Counted from the first letter of the stretch, positions 1-6,071 are shown. The stretch: DNA of 6,720 nucleotides from Bacteroidales bacterium (GCA_023135025.1 JAGLTY010000123.1:1-6720); one strand, 5' to 3'. Notes: generated by a model not told the origin, from the sequence alone. Made by a program: numbers and translations.

Positions 1-540
1 CAGGATACCCAGCAGCATGGTTTTTCCCATATCGGCCCCGAACATATCTACCATGGCCGTAGGGGCGGGGTGAGGTGGCAGAAAGCCATGGGTAACAGAG
101 AGCGATGCCAGCATGGGGAGCCCGATGAAGATCAAAGGTAATCCGGTGGCGGCAGCCATGGTAAAAACAATGGGAATCAGGATCACAAAGCCCACAGAGT
201 AGAACATGGGAATGCCCACAATAAAGCCGGCAAGCATCAGGGCCCAGTGAATTCTTTTGAGACCAAAAGCTGAAATCAGGGTTTTGGTGATTCGCTGTGC
301 AGCGCCGCTGTCGGCAATGATCCGGCCCAGCATCGCACCAAATCCCAGGATCAATACCAGCAGTCCAAGGGTATCTCCGATTCCATGCTTCAGCGCTTCT
401 ACGGTGTCGTCGAGAGATAGTCCCATGCTCAGGCCCACGAAAAGAGAGACGATAACAAAAGAGATAAAGGCGTTGATCTTTCCCACTGTAATGAGCAGCA
501 GAAGCATGATAACACCAATGATAACAATCAGAACAGGCAT
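1..540 (-). CDS. GntP family gluconate/organic acid:H+ permease, N-terminal part
   Basis: This is the first 180 codons of an inner-membrane permease; the reading frame is open to the left edge, so the rest of the protein (the family is usually about 440 residues) lies outside. The protein starts MPVLIVIIGVIMLLLLITVG, a hydrophobic first helix, and continues with further hydrophobic segments near residues 22-40, 57-75, 98-118 and 120-143. The decisive signature is THGFLPPHPAPTAMVDMFGA at about residues 150-169, which closely matches the HGFLPPHPGPTA block I know from the GntT/GntP gluconate transporters. GntP-family members carry gluconate, idonate, D-serine or related acids by proton symport; the substrate here cannot be read from the sequence. 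It is separated from the upstream 85-residue gene by 109 bases, so it may have its own promoter, although I found no good one. The start is the only sensible ATG before the first helix. Confidence 0.9.
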   Translation of the reverse strand, partial: MPVLIVIIGVIMLLLLITVGKINAFISFVIVSLFVGLSMGLSLDDTVEALKHGIGDTLGLLVLILGFGAMLGRIIADSGAAQRITKTLISAFGLKRIHWALMLAGFIVGIPMFYSVGFVILIPIVFTMAAATGLPLIFIGLPMLASLSVTHGFLPPHPAPTAMVDMFGADMGKTMLLGIL

Positions 541-545
541 GGTTG

Positions 546-564
546 ATTTTTCTTTCAGAAAAAT
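546..564 (-). repeat. AT-rich inverted repeat just upstream of the permease start
   Basis: On the minus strand the sequence reads ATTTTTCT, then GAA, then AGAAAAAT: an eight-base perfect stem with a three-base loop, ending five bases before the permease ATG. In mRNA it would place a weak hairpin over the ribosome-binding region. Its AT-only character makes it weak, and a chance occurrence in an AT-rich leader is quite possible. No poly-U tail in the right place and no GC stem, so it is not a typical terminator. Confidence 0.3.
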
Positions 565-649
565 TAAAGGAAGTTATTCTAGCTTAAGAACAATCCTCCA
601 ACCTCTTAACGAATAACATGGATTCTGCCGGGGCCAGATGCCTGACAGG

Positions 650-907
650 CTACTTAATATCCCTGATTTTCATGGAGATCACTTCTCCCTGTTTGGCGTC
701 GATCTTGAATATCTTGTAAAGGACCGATTTGCCTACAAGCAGGGAGCTTGCTACAGAGTTGGATACACCTTCATAGCTTATGGTGACGAACCAGTGGGCC
801 TTATCTTTGGTCATTTCCACCTCTTCGAGCTGCACATTTTCTGCATCCGGGAAAAAGGATACAAGGTACTCTTTGGCTTTGTCGGTGGCCTCTTTAACAT
901 TTATCAT
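650..907 (-). CDS. Small conserved-looking protein of unknown function (85 aa)
   Basis: I do not recognise this gene with confidence. It encodes an 85-residue soluble protein with no signal peptide and no membrane segment. The pattern is a helix (VKEATDKAKEYLVSFFP), then a strand region with HWFVTISYEG around residues 38-47, then YKIFKIDAKQGEVISMKIR near the C-terminus. A helix followed by strands, ending in a strand-turn-strand of the form 'kIdakqGeVi', resembles the PepSY-like or Imm35-like small alpha/beta fold, but this is only a shape resemblance. The longer reading frame on the opposite strand (638-1051) has no recognisable domain and also covers the end of rubrerythrin, so it is taken as a shadow. 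The gene follows rubrerythrin by 66 bases and could be co-transcribed with it or read from a nearby promoter. Confidence 0.65.
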   Translation of the reverse strand: MINVKEATDKAKEYLVSFFPDAENVQLEEVEMTKDKAHWFVTISYEGVSNSVASSLLVGKSVLYKIFKIDAKQGEVISMKIRDIK

Positions 908-921
908 AATCTAAAGATAGG

Positions 922-929
922 CAAAACTA
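922..929 (-). promoter_or_regulatory. Possible Bacteroidota -7 promoter element
   Basis: The minus strand reads TAGTTTTG, an exact match to the TAnnTTTG -7 element of Bacteroidota promoters, 14 bases before the start of the 85-residue gene. A TTG at the expected -33 distance is missing (the nearest is only 12 bases away), and the resulting leader would be very short. It is therefore suggestive only. Confidence 0.22.
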
Positions 930-973
930 CTTTTAATTCTTCAAGCAGTTTGTTACTGAAACATCCAGAGCCG

Positions 974-1552
974 CTAGTAGTCCTCCTCTTTCAGCTTCAT
1001 GTAGGACTGGGGATGGAGACATGCCGGACAGTTCTCCAGTGCTTTGGCTGATTCATATACATAGCCACAGTTCATGCATTTCCACCACACTTTTCCATCT
1101 TTCATAAAGACCTTGTCTTCGGAGACGTTCTGGAGTAGCTTCAGGTAGCGTTTCTCATGTTCGGCCTCTACCTTGGCAATCATTTTAAATGCAGATGCAA
1201 TTTTGGGAAACCCCTCCTCTTTGGCGATCTCGGCAAAAGTGGGGTAGAGGTCTGTCCACTCCTCGTTTTCACCTTCAGCAGCAGCTTTCAGGTTCTCAGC
1301 GGTGGTTCCGACAATACCTGCAGGGTAGCTGGCAGTGATCTCCACCATTCCTCCTTCCAGGAAGCTGAAAAAGCGCTTGGCATGTTCTTGCTCCTGGAGA
1401 GCGGTTTCCATGAAGATGGCGGCAATATGTTCATAACCCTCTTTTTTGGCCTTTTTGGCGAACATTTCATATCGGTTCCTGGCCTGTGACTCACCTGCAA
1501 AAGCCTTCAGCAGGTTCTGTTCAGTTTTTGTTCCTTTCAGTGAATTTTCCAT
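974..1552 (-). CDS. rbr: Rubrerythrin, non-haem di-iron peroxidase
   Basis: A 192-residue cytoplasmic protein of normal rubrerythrin length. The N-terminal ferritin-like four-helix domain (about residues 5-140) carries the di-iron ligands: E21 in GESQARNRYE, the EQEH motif E54-x-x-H57, acidic residues around E95/E98, and the second ExxH at E129-x-x-H132. The C-terminal domain is rubredoxin-like with one Fe(Cys)4 centre formed by C159/C162 (WKCMNCGYVYE) and C175/C178 (CPACLHPQ). Rubrerythrins reduce hydrogen peroxide to water with electrons that arrive through a rubredoxin, protecting anaerobes from oxidative stress. Here the donor is very probably the gene immediately upstream, an Hrb-like flavin reductase-rubredoxin fusion that ends only 11 bases before this ATG. 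All key residues are present, so the protein should be active. The start ATG is supported by the standard N-terminal position of the first helix. Confidence 0.96.
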   Translation of the reverse strand: MENSLKGTKTEQNLLKAFAGESQARNRYEMFAKKAKKEGYEHIAAIFMETALQEQEHAKRFFSFLEGGMVEITASYPAGIVGTTAENLKAAAEGENEEWTDLYPTFAEIAKEEGFPKIASAFKMIAKVEAEHEKRYLKLLQNVSEDKVFMKDGKVWWKCMNCGYVYESAKALENCPACLHPQSYMKLKEEDY

Positions 1553-1563
1553 TTTAAGTTGAT

Positions 1564-2241
1564 TTATAGTTTAATGAATTCAGATTTCTCTTCTCCGCAG
1601 ACCGGACATACCCAGTCGTCGGGCAGGTCGTCAAATTTAACACCCTCTTTCTCCTCATCGTAGATATAGCCACATGCGGGGCACTCATACTTTGCAAAAT
1701 CCTTTCCGTCTGCAGCTTTTTCCAGCTTGGATTTGTCAATATAGGTGGGCGCATTTTTTGGAGCCGCACCCTTCTTCACCTTCCGGTAGTAGAGATAGGT
1801 AAGGGGTTCGGCTTCATCATCCAAAACCTCGGCGTGGACCAGCTCCCCGATAAACATCAGGTGGGTACCCACATCGATGGTTTCTACCATCCTGAACTCC
1901 AGAAAGGCGATGGCATCATTAATGACAATGGGAACCCCGGTCTCTCCATAACGGACATTCATTCCTTTTAGCTTATCTGTATCTTTTCCGCTTTTATAGC
2001 CAAAGGTGCCGATGGTACCGGCTCCTGCATCAATTTGAAGCACCGAAACTGAAAAAACTCCTGATTTCCGGATCAACCCGGCCGTATGGTTCTCTTTATT
2101 GCAGCAGGTGGCAAATCGGGGAGGATCGGAGGTAACCTGGAATACAGTATTGGAAATATACCCATTGCCGTTCTCTTCCGATCCCGAACAGACTACATAA
2201 AGTCCGTAGGAAACCTTGAAAAGTGCTTTGTAATCGATCAT
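1564..2241 (-). CDS. hrb: High-molecular-weight rubredoxin (flavin reductase-rubredoxin fusion)
   Basis: Two domains in one chain of 225 residues. The N-terminal part (about residues 1-155) is a flavin reductase-like FMN-binding split barrel: it opens [20 protein letters not shown], has [17 protein letters not shown] near residues 28-43 and ends with the strand [13 protein letters not shown]. The C-terminal part (about 180-225) is a complete rubredoxin with C187/C190 ([11 protein letters not shown]) and C212/C215 ([11 protein letters not shown]). This architecture is that of Hrb of acetogens such as Moorella, which passes NAD(P)H electrons via FMN to the rubredoxin iron; in those organisms a known acceptor is the flavodiiron protein FprA. 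Here the next gene is rubrerythrin, 11 bases downstream, so it is the likely acceptor. An upstream in-frame ATG at 2295 would add 18 residues containing a C-x-C, but the barrel begins at the chosen Met and a candidate promoter overlaps the extension. Confidence 0.92.
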   Translation of the reverse strand: MIDYKALFKVSYGLYVVCSGSEENGNGYISNTVFQVTSDPPRFATCCNKENHTAGLIRKSGVFSVSVLQIDAGAGTIGTFGYKSGKDTDKLKGMNVRYGETGVPIVINDAIAFLEFRMVETIDVGTHLMFIGELVHAEVLDDEAEPLTYLYYRKVKKGAAPKNAPTYIDKSKLEKAADGKDFAKYECPACGYIYDEEKEGVKFDDLPDDWVCPVCGEEKSEFIKL

Positions 2242-2267
2242 GTCGGGCGATGTAAGTTTGCTTGAAC

Positions 2268-2297
2268 TAAAGTTAGGGCATTGACAGCTATTCACAA
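2268..2297 (-). promoter_or_regulatory. Candidate promoter of the hrb-rbr operon
   Basis: On the minus strand TTG at 2297-2295 is followed after 19 bases by TAACTTTA at 2275-2268. This resembles the Bacteroidota promoter form TTG-N19-TAnnTTTG with one mismatch in the last position. Transcription would begin near 2261, giving a leader of about 20 bases before the ATG at 2241 and excluding the upstream ATG at 2295. It lies in the only gap (72 bases) between the membrane protein gene and hrb. Confidence 0.38.
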
Positions 2298-2313
2298 GCG
2301 GTGGGTGCTGATT

Positions 2314-2739
2314 TTAACTTAGTCCAGTTTTAGATAATTTCATCAGCACTCCACAGGTCAGAAGCATGGTGGCGACCAGGAGATAGGGGAGGGTCAATGG
2401 GGGGAAATAGAGATCCATCAATATTTCAGCAGTAAGCCAGACTGTCAATACACCTCCCTGAAATATCACCATCCATGACTGAAGGCGGTGTTTCTTAATC
2501 ACCAGAATGGCAAAGAGTAAGCTGAGGATCCCGTTGAAAACTCCCAGGATAATGGCAGGGAGCAGAAAGTTGTCAAATGGGGTATGGGCAAGCATTTCCT
2601 GAGGAAACTGCATTTGCTTTCCGGTTGGATCCAGGATCATACCTATCGCCCCGCCCAGAGCCGAAATACCCAGGAAAAAGAGCAGGACCAGCGATATGGT
2701 CCTGGCTCTTTTGTAGTGCTTATTGATATTAGAGCTCAT
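2314..2739 (-). CDS. Small four-helix integral membrane protein, unknown function
   Basis: A 141-residue inner-membrane protein with four predicted membrane helices, at roughly residues 14-36, 58-81, 88-108 and 114-133. A short basic N-terminus (HYKRAR) suggests it begins in the cytoplasm. The loop after helix 1 contains GMILDPTGKQMQFPQEML followed by HTPFDNFLLPAII; a similar 'DP-x-G ... pF-x-x-f-l-x-P' arrangement occurs in small uncharacterised membrane proteins that I recall from several bacterial groups, but I cannot name a family. The ATG chosen lies inside the last codons of the upstream isomerase-like gene, overlapping it by 11 bases (ATGAGCTCTAA), which suggests translational coupling; an alternative ATG at 2751 would add four residues and lengthen the overlap. 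It is the last gene of the four-gene operon. Confidence 0.8.
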   Translation of the reverse strand: MSSNINKHYKRARTISLVLLFFLGISALGGAIGMILDPTGKQMQFPQEMLAHTPFDNFLLPAIILGVFNGILSLLFAILVIKKHRLQSWMVIFQGGVLTVWLTAEILMDLYFPPLTLPYLLVATMLLTCGVLMKLSKTGLS

Positions 2740-3688
2740 ACCAGAAGGCATCGTGCATCACTTCAAGGCTCTTGGGAACGGCCTCCATGGGATCGGCATT
2801 GCCTTCAAACTCTACAGAGATATACCCCTTGTAATTGTGCCTGCGCATGATCTCGCCAATGCGAGGGTAGTCCAGTTCAAGGGTATACCATTTTCCACCT
2901 CCATAATAGGTTTTGGCCTGCATCAGGAAGGTTTCCGGGGCCAGCTGCTCCAGTTTATCATAGGGATCCTCAAGGAAATTTCCGGTATCGAGGGTCACCT
3001 TCAGCCAGGGGGAGTCGATGGCATCCACAATGCGCTGAACCCCTTCGGGGGTGCGTCCCAGTCCCCAGTGGTTCTCCAGTCCCAGTACCACGCCGCACTT
3101 TTGGGCCACCGGAATACACTCGGCAATGGAGTCGATGACCCATTTGAACCCGTCATCCTCGGTATAACCTTCAAGAACCGGCTCTATCCCTCGGTTCTCC
3201 ATCAGATGGTCGAATGACTTGCTGGTTCCCCAGCGGCCGGTATTCAGTCGCATGGTAGGAATACCCAGCTGGTAGGCCAGTTCGATCTGGTGGATGGTCT
3301 TCTTGATCTCACTATCCCTTTTCTCTTTTTCAGGGAACACATAACCCTGGTGTGTGGAGAAACCCATCAGATCAAGTCCACTGTGGAAAGCATGTTTTTT
3401 CAGCTTATTCAGATAGCTGTTCTCTTCAGAGGTCATCTGTACCAGGAGCAGCTCAATGCCGTCAAAACCCATGGCCGCAGCTTTGTCGATGCACTCTTCG
3501 ATGGGACTGTTCTCGGGCGGACCGTTAAACTGCCAGAAGGAGTAGGTAGATACCCCAATGGGATTCTGTCTGATTTTTTTCTTTGGCTCTTCAGCAGGGG
3601 TGGATGTTTCACCTGTAGTGCATCCTGCAAGCGCTGTTCCTGCTGTAGCAAGGGCGCCTGCCTGTAAAAAGTTTCGTCTGTTAATCAT
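2729..3688 (-). CDS. Tat-exported lipoprotein, sugar phosphate isomerase/epimerase (AP endonuclease family 2-like TIM barrel)
   Basis: A 319-residue protein. Residues 1-23 form a twin-arginine lipoprotein signal: MINRRNFLQAG, a short hydrophobic stretch, and the lipobox LAGC with C23 as the lipidated residue, followed by a Thr/Ser/Glu/Pro/Lys linker to about residue 38. The rest is a xylose isomerase-like (beta/alpha)8 barrel: IGVSTYSFW (about 44-52), AAAMGFDGIELL (71-81), GVVLGLENHWG (199-209), KVTLDTGNF (230-238), and YISVEFEGNAD (289-299). E205, D235 and E293 or E295 sit where family members bind a divalent metal, while the usual metal-binding His of the 'H-x-K' block is Q257 in LMQAKTYY. 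Relatives are isomerases, epimerases, dehydratases or 3-keto-glycoside lyases; the reaction here is not known. The start overlaps the end of the DinB-like gene by eight bases (ATGATTAA). Folded export by Tat fits a cofactor-bound enzyme acting in the periplasm. Confidence 0.88.
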   Translation of the reverse strand: MINRRNFLQAGALATAGTALAGCTTGETSTPAEEPKKKIRQNPIGVSTYSFWQFNGPPENSPIEECIDKAAAMGFDGIELLLVQMTSEENSYLNKLKKHAFHSGLDLMGFSTHQGYVFPEKEKRDSEIKKTIHQIELAYQLGIPTMRLNTGRWGTSKSFDHLMENRGIEPVLEGYTEDDGFKWVIDSIAECIPVAQKCGVVLGLENHWGLGRTPEGVQRIVDAIDSPWLKVTLDTGNFLEDPYDKLEQLAPETFLMQAKTYYGGGKWYTLELDYPRIGEIMRRHNYKGYISVEFEGNADPMEAVPKSLEVMHDAFWYEL

Positions 3689-4178
3689 GTTCGATTGTTA
3701 GTTGGTTTATAAGTGCAGAAATTTCATTCAGATGTAACCTGAAATGCCGGGGATAATCAGTGATCATCTCCCTGAGGGTAACTTTCTCATTCAGGGCAGA
3801 GATCCACTGTTGATCCATTTTGGATTCATCTACCTGCCGGATCAGGTGGACCATATGACGGTTCACCGCTGCCCAGAGCTTGACCAGTTCGCCCCAATCC
3901 TCCTCCTGGTATTTCTGGATGGCGATCCATCGGTCGTTGTTGCCCAGGTTGGCATAATCAGGGTAGTTTACCGGGCTCTTTTGGTAGTGCATGTGGATCA
4001 CCCGGTGTGTATTGTTGGTTGCCGAGTCTACCATATGGCCAACGATCTGCCTGATGCTCCTCTCCTGGCGGTTCTTCCTGTTGGTGATGGTTTTCTCCGG
4101 CAGGGCTGCCAATTTTATCTCCCAATTTGAGATCAGAGTGGTGAGTTCTTCACCGATTTCTTTAAAAGTTTGAATCAT
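3681..4178 (-). CDS. DinB superfamily protein (putative metal-dependent hydrolase or thiol transferase fold)
   Basis: A 165-residue soluble protein with no signal peptide, all-helical by inspection. It fits the DinB/YfiT four-helix-bundle superfamily: an early helix pair, then SIRQIVGHMVDSATNN with H48, a middle helix WGELVKLWAAVNRHMVHLI, and the late block YPRHFRLHLNEI with H145 and H149 spaced H-x-x-x-H. H48, H145 and H149 form the three-histidine metal site of the family. Characterised members include bacillithiol and mycothiol transferases, but most, including the Bacteroidota ones, have no known reaction. Its ATG shares the sequence ATGA with the stop of the oxidoreductase gene (4-base overlap), and its own stop overlaps the next gene by eight bases, so its synthesis is probably coupled to both. 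It is the only cytoplasmic soluble member of an operon whose two flanking enzymes carry Tat signals. Confidence 0.87.
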   Translation of the reverse strand: MIQTFKEIGEELTTLISNWEIKLAALPEKTITNRKNRQERSIRQIVGHMVDSATNNTHRVIHMHYQKSPVNYPDYANLGNNDRWIAIQKYQEEDWGELVKLWAAVNRHMVHLIRQVDESKMDQQWISALNEKVTLREMITDYPRHFRLHLNEISALINQLTIEHD

Positions 4179-5578
4179 ATCCTTCGAACCCTTGGTTCCA
4201 GGTCGGTCAGTTCGGCAATGCGGACCGGGTGGCCCGATTCAATGCTCTTTCGGGCTGCAATGCCAATGAGTATCGACATGGCACCGTCCCGGACACCGGC
4301 AGGCCGGTCGAAAGGATCTGCTTTTCCGGGGGGGGTGAAAATCTGTTCGTGAAGTAGTTTATCTCCTCCACCATGTCCGCCCTTCTGGTACTCTACATTA
4401 TGGACTTTATAATCGCTCCAGAGTTTGTGCAGGATCACCGGCTCTCTGTGCAGCTTCTCGTCCTCCTGCGACATCTCCAGTTCGTGCATATCGGACTGAC
4501 TAATATTTTCGTTGTTCATAAAAGGAATATCGAGCCAGGCATCGATGCGACCATCCATTCCGTTAAAGGATATTTTCCACCCTTCGTAAGGCGAGTAGGT
4601 GGTGAGTGAGTAATTGACCACTGTGTTGTCGCGGTATTTGATCTGTGCCGACATCTTGTCGTAGATATTGATCTCCGGCCTGAAGAGGCAGCTGTCGCGG
4701 ATATATCCGTCGTACTGTTCATTATTCACATAGAGGTCCATGGCACGCTTGTTCCTGGTAATGTCCCAGTAGAACTTGCATTCAGATTTATGTGAACAGG
4801 TACGGCACTTATCTCCCCTGAAAGGTCCGTTGGAGCCATAATACTCCAGGTCGCCATAAGCAAAGACCTCTTCCGGTTCGCTGTTAAGCCACCAGTTCAG
4901 CAGGTCAAAATGGTGAGTGGCCTTGTGAACCCACAGGGTGCCGCCCGATTGCCTGAGTCCGTGCCACCTCCGGAAGTAGGAGGCCCCGTGATAGGTATTC
5001 AGGTACCAGTGAAAATCTACCGAGGTTACCTTTCCAATGGCGCCGGATTGCAACAACTCTTTGATCTTTGTAATATAGGGTCCCCATCGATAGTTGAAGC
5101 CAACAATTAATTTGTTATTGGAGCGTCGTTCTGCATCGAGGATGGCCTGGCATTTGTCTTCATCTGTGGTCATCGGTTTTTCGGTGAGCACGTCGCACCC
5201 CATATCGAGCCCCTTGATAATATATTCGTGGTGGGTAGAGTCCTTTGTTGTGACAATCACCAGGTCGGGTTTGGTCTCATTGATCATCTGTTCAAAATCA
5301 GTAAAAGTGGGACACTCCACACCCATGTAGCCGCGGGCATATTCAAGCCGGCCGGGATTAATATCGCAAAGACCAACAAACTCAATAATGTCTGGAAAAT
5401 CCTGCACCAGGGTCTTTCCCCAGAAAGAGGTTCCGCGCACTCCGGTACCCACCAGGACCGCTTTGATTTTTTCTCCTTTTAATATGGCATTGCTGGAGAG
5501 GGGACTGGCCATTAGAGTGCCTGCAACAAATGCACCTGTGGTGCCCAGAAATGCACGCCGGTCAAGAGTGCTGCTCAT
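4175..5578 (-). CDS. Tat-exported Gfo/Idh/MocA family NAD(P)-dependent oxidoreductase
   Basis: A 467-residue protein beginning with a twin-arginine signal (DRRAFLGTTG, hydrophobic stretch, probable cleavage after SSNA near residue 31). The mature part starts with a Rossmann fold: KIKAVLVGTGVRG (residues 37-49) for dinucleotide binding, then LCDINPGR (70-77) and the hallmark EKPM (133-136). The C-terminal alpha/beta domain contains GFNYRWGPY (160-168) and GGTLWVHKATHHFDLLNWW (212-230), whose His/Asp residues are expected in the active site. An insert at C258-x2-C261-x5-C267 resembles a metal-binding loop. Relatives oxidise or reduce sugar hydroxyls, or use NAD as a retained cofactor in glycoside cleavage; a tightly bound NAD explains folded export through Tat. 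The substrate is not readable. It leads the four-gene operon; a C8 run near codons 415-418 is in frame. Confidence 0.93.
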   Translation of the reverse strand: MSSTLDRRAFLGTTGAFVAGTLMASPLSSNAILKGEKIKAVLVGTGVRGTSFWGKTLVQDFPDIIEFVGLCDINPGRLEYARGYMGVECPTFTDFEQMINETKPDLVIVTTKDSTHHEYIIKGLDMGCDVLTEKPMTTDEDKCQAILDAERRSNNKLIVGFNYRWGPYITKIKELLQSGAIGKVTSVDFHWYLNTYHGASYFRRWHGLRQSGGTLWVHKATHHFDLLNWWLNSEPEEVFAYGDLEYYGSNGPFRGDKCRTCSHKSECKFYWDITRNKRAMDLYVNNEQYDGYIRDSCLFRPEINIYDKMSAQIKYRDNTVVNYSLTTYSPYEGWKISFNGMDGRIDAWLDIPFMNNENISQSDMHELEMSQEDEKLHREPVILHKLWSDYKVHNVEYQKGGHGGGDKLLHEQIFTPPGKADPFDRPAGVRDGAMSILIGIAARKSIESGHPVRIAELTDLEPRVRRI

Positions 5579-5625
5579 GTTGGTATAGTTTTAAAGGACG
5601 GTTTAGAAATCCATCTTTAAAAATA

Positions 5626-5654
5626 CAAATATCTCCGTGGGATAATGATCCAAA
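5626..5654 (-). promoter_or_regulatory. Candidate promoter of the oxidoreductase operon
   Basis: The minus strand has TTTG at 5654-5651, a 17-base spacer, and GATATTTG at 5633-5626, one mismatch from the Bacteroidota -7 element TAnnTTTG. Transcription would start near 5620 and leave a leader of about 42 bases. It lies in the 112-base gap after the SiaC-like gene, where a promoter for the four-gene operon is expected. No clear ribosome-binding sequence precedes the ATG. Confidence 0.36.
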
Positions 5655-5690
5655 CAGGAAAAAAATAGTGAAATGTAAGGGTATGGGAAA

Positions 5691-6062
5691 TTATTGGTAC
5701 TCGATAAAATTGAATTTGATGCCCAGGCGACCCTCCATGATCTCTCCAAGTTCCAGAAGTTCCGGATCGTCAAATTCAAAGTAAAAATTGACAGCTACCT
5801 CTTTATCTTGGTCCTGAAGGGGCTTAAACAATCTCATGATATCAAATACACTTTGGACGGAAGCTGTATCTACATATTCCAATTTCAGATCTACCGTGGT
5901 TTTATCCCTGGGATCCTTTATATAATCCTCCACCCATTCCACAATCGGTTGGAAAAATTTTCGGGGATCAGACAGGATGGAGTTCCCTGAAAGTTTAAAG
6001 TAGCCTGCAGAGCATTCTACCTCGAGGGATTTTTTGGTGGGCTCTATACTGATATTTTCCAT
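5691..6062 (-). CDS. SiaC family (DUF1987) regulatory phosphoprotein
   Basis: A 123-residue cytoplasmic protein. The order of motifs matches the DUF1987/SiaC family: an N-terminal IEPTKKSLEVE strand, a GYFKLSGNSILSDPRKFFQP block (residues 20-39), WVEDYIKDP, the strand LKLEYVDTASVQSVFDIMR (59-77), a 'v-x-v-n-f-y-f-e-f-d-d-p' strand (88-100) and LGEIMEGRLG (105-114). In Pseudomonas aeruginosa, SiaC is phosphorylated on a threonine by the kinase SiaB and dephosphorylated by SiaA, and the unmodified form activates the diguanylate cyclase SiaD to promote aggregation. The matching phosphosite block here is Y63-V-D-T-A-S68, with T66 and S68 as candidates. The gene starts nine bases after the end of the 207-residue gene, so the two form an operon. 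Neither a kinase nor a cyclase is in the window; they may lie to the right. Confidence 0.82.
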   Translation of the reverse strand: MENISIEPTKKSLEVECSAGYFKLSGNSILSDPRKFFQPIVEWVEDYIKDPRDKTTVDLKLEYVDTASVQSVFDIMRLFKPLQDQDKEVAVNFYFEFDDPELLELGEIMEGRLGIKFNFIEYQ

Positions 6063-6071
6063 ATAACAATA

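Noticed and set aside
559..593. TTG with TAATTTTT as a promoter for the permease
   Set aside because: The spacer is 24 bases, outside the usual 17-23 range, and the -7 element has a mismatch.
257..616. 119-codon open frame on the plus strand
   Set aside because: Antisense to the GntP-family permease, whose HGFLPPHPAPTA signature and hydrophobic segments are unmistakable.
640..650. GCCT-gac-AGGC palindrome right after the 85-residue gene, as a terminator
   Set aside because: Only a four-base stem with a three-base loop and no T run follows; too weak for an intrinsic terminator.
638..1051. 137-codon open frame on the plus strand
   Set aside because: It lies antisense to the 85-residue gene and the end of rubrerythrin, has no recognisable domain, and rubrerythrin is certain; taken as a shadow.
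2242..2295. 18-residue N-terminal extension of the Hrb-like protein containing C-x-C
   Set aside because: The flavin reductase fold begins at the Met encoded at 2241, and a candidate promoter lies inside the extension, so these codons are probably not translated.
2723..3217. 164-codon open frame on the plus strand
   Set aside because: Antisense to the TIM-barrel gene, whose signal peptide and barrel motifs are clear; product resembles nothing and every neighbour is on the minus strand.
4294..4307. Near-perfect palindrome ACCGGC-AG-GCCGGT as an operator or recombination site
   Set aside because: It sits inside the oxidoreductase coding region and is explained by the codons of a Arg-Pro-Ala-Gly segment; no partner copy is visible.
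4175..5578. Calling the oxidoreductase a GH109 glycosidase
   Set aside because: GH109 enzymes share the Tat signal and Rossmann fold, but I could not see motifs that separate them from other Gfo/Idh/MocA proteins, so only the superfamily is given.
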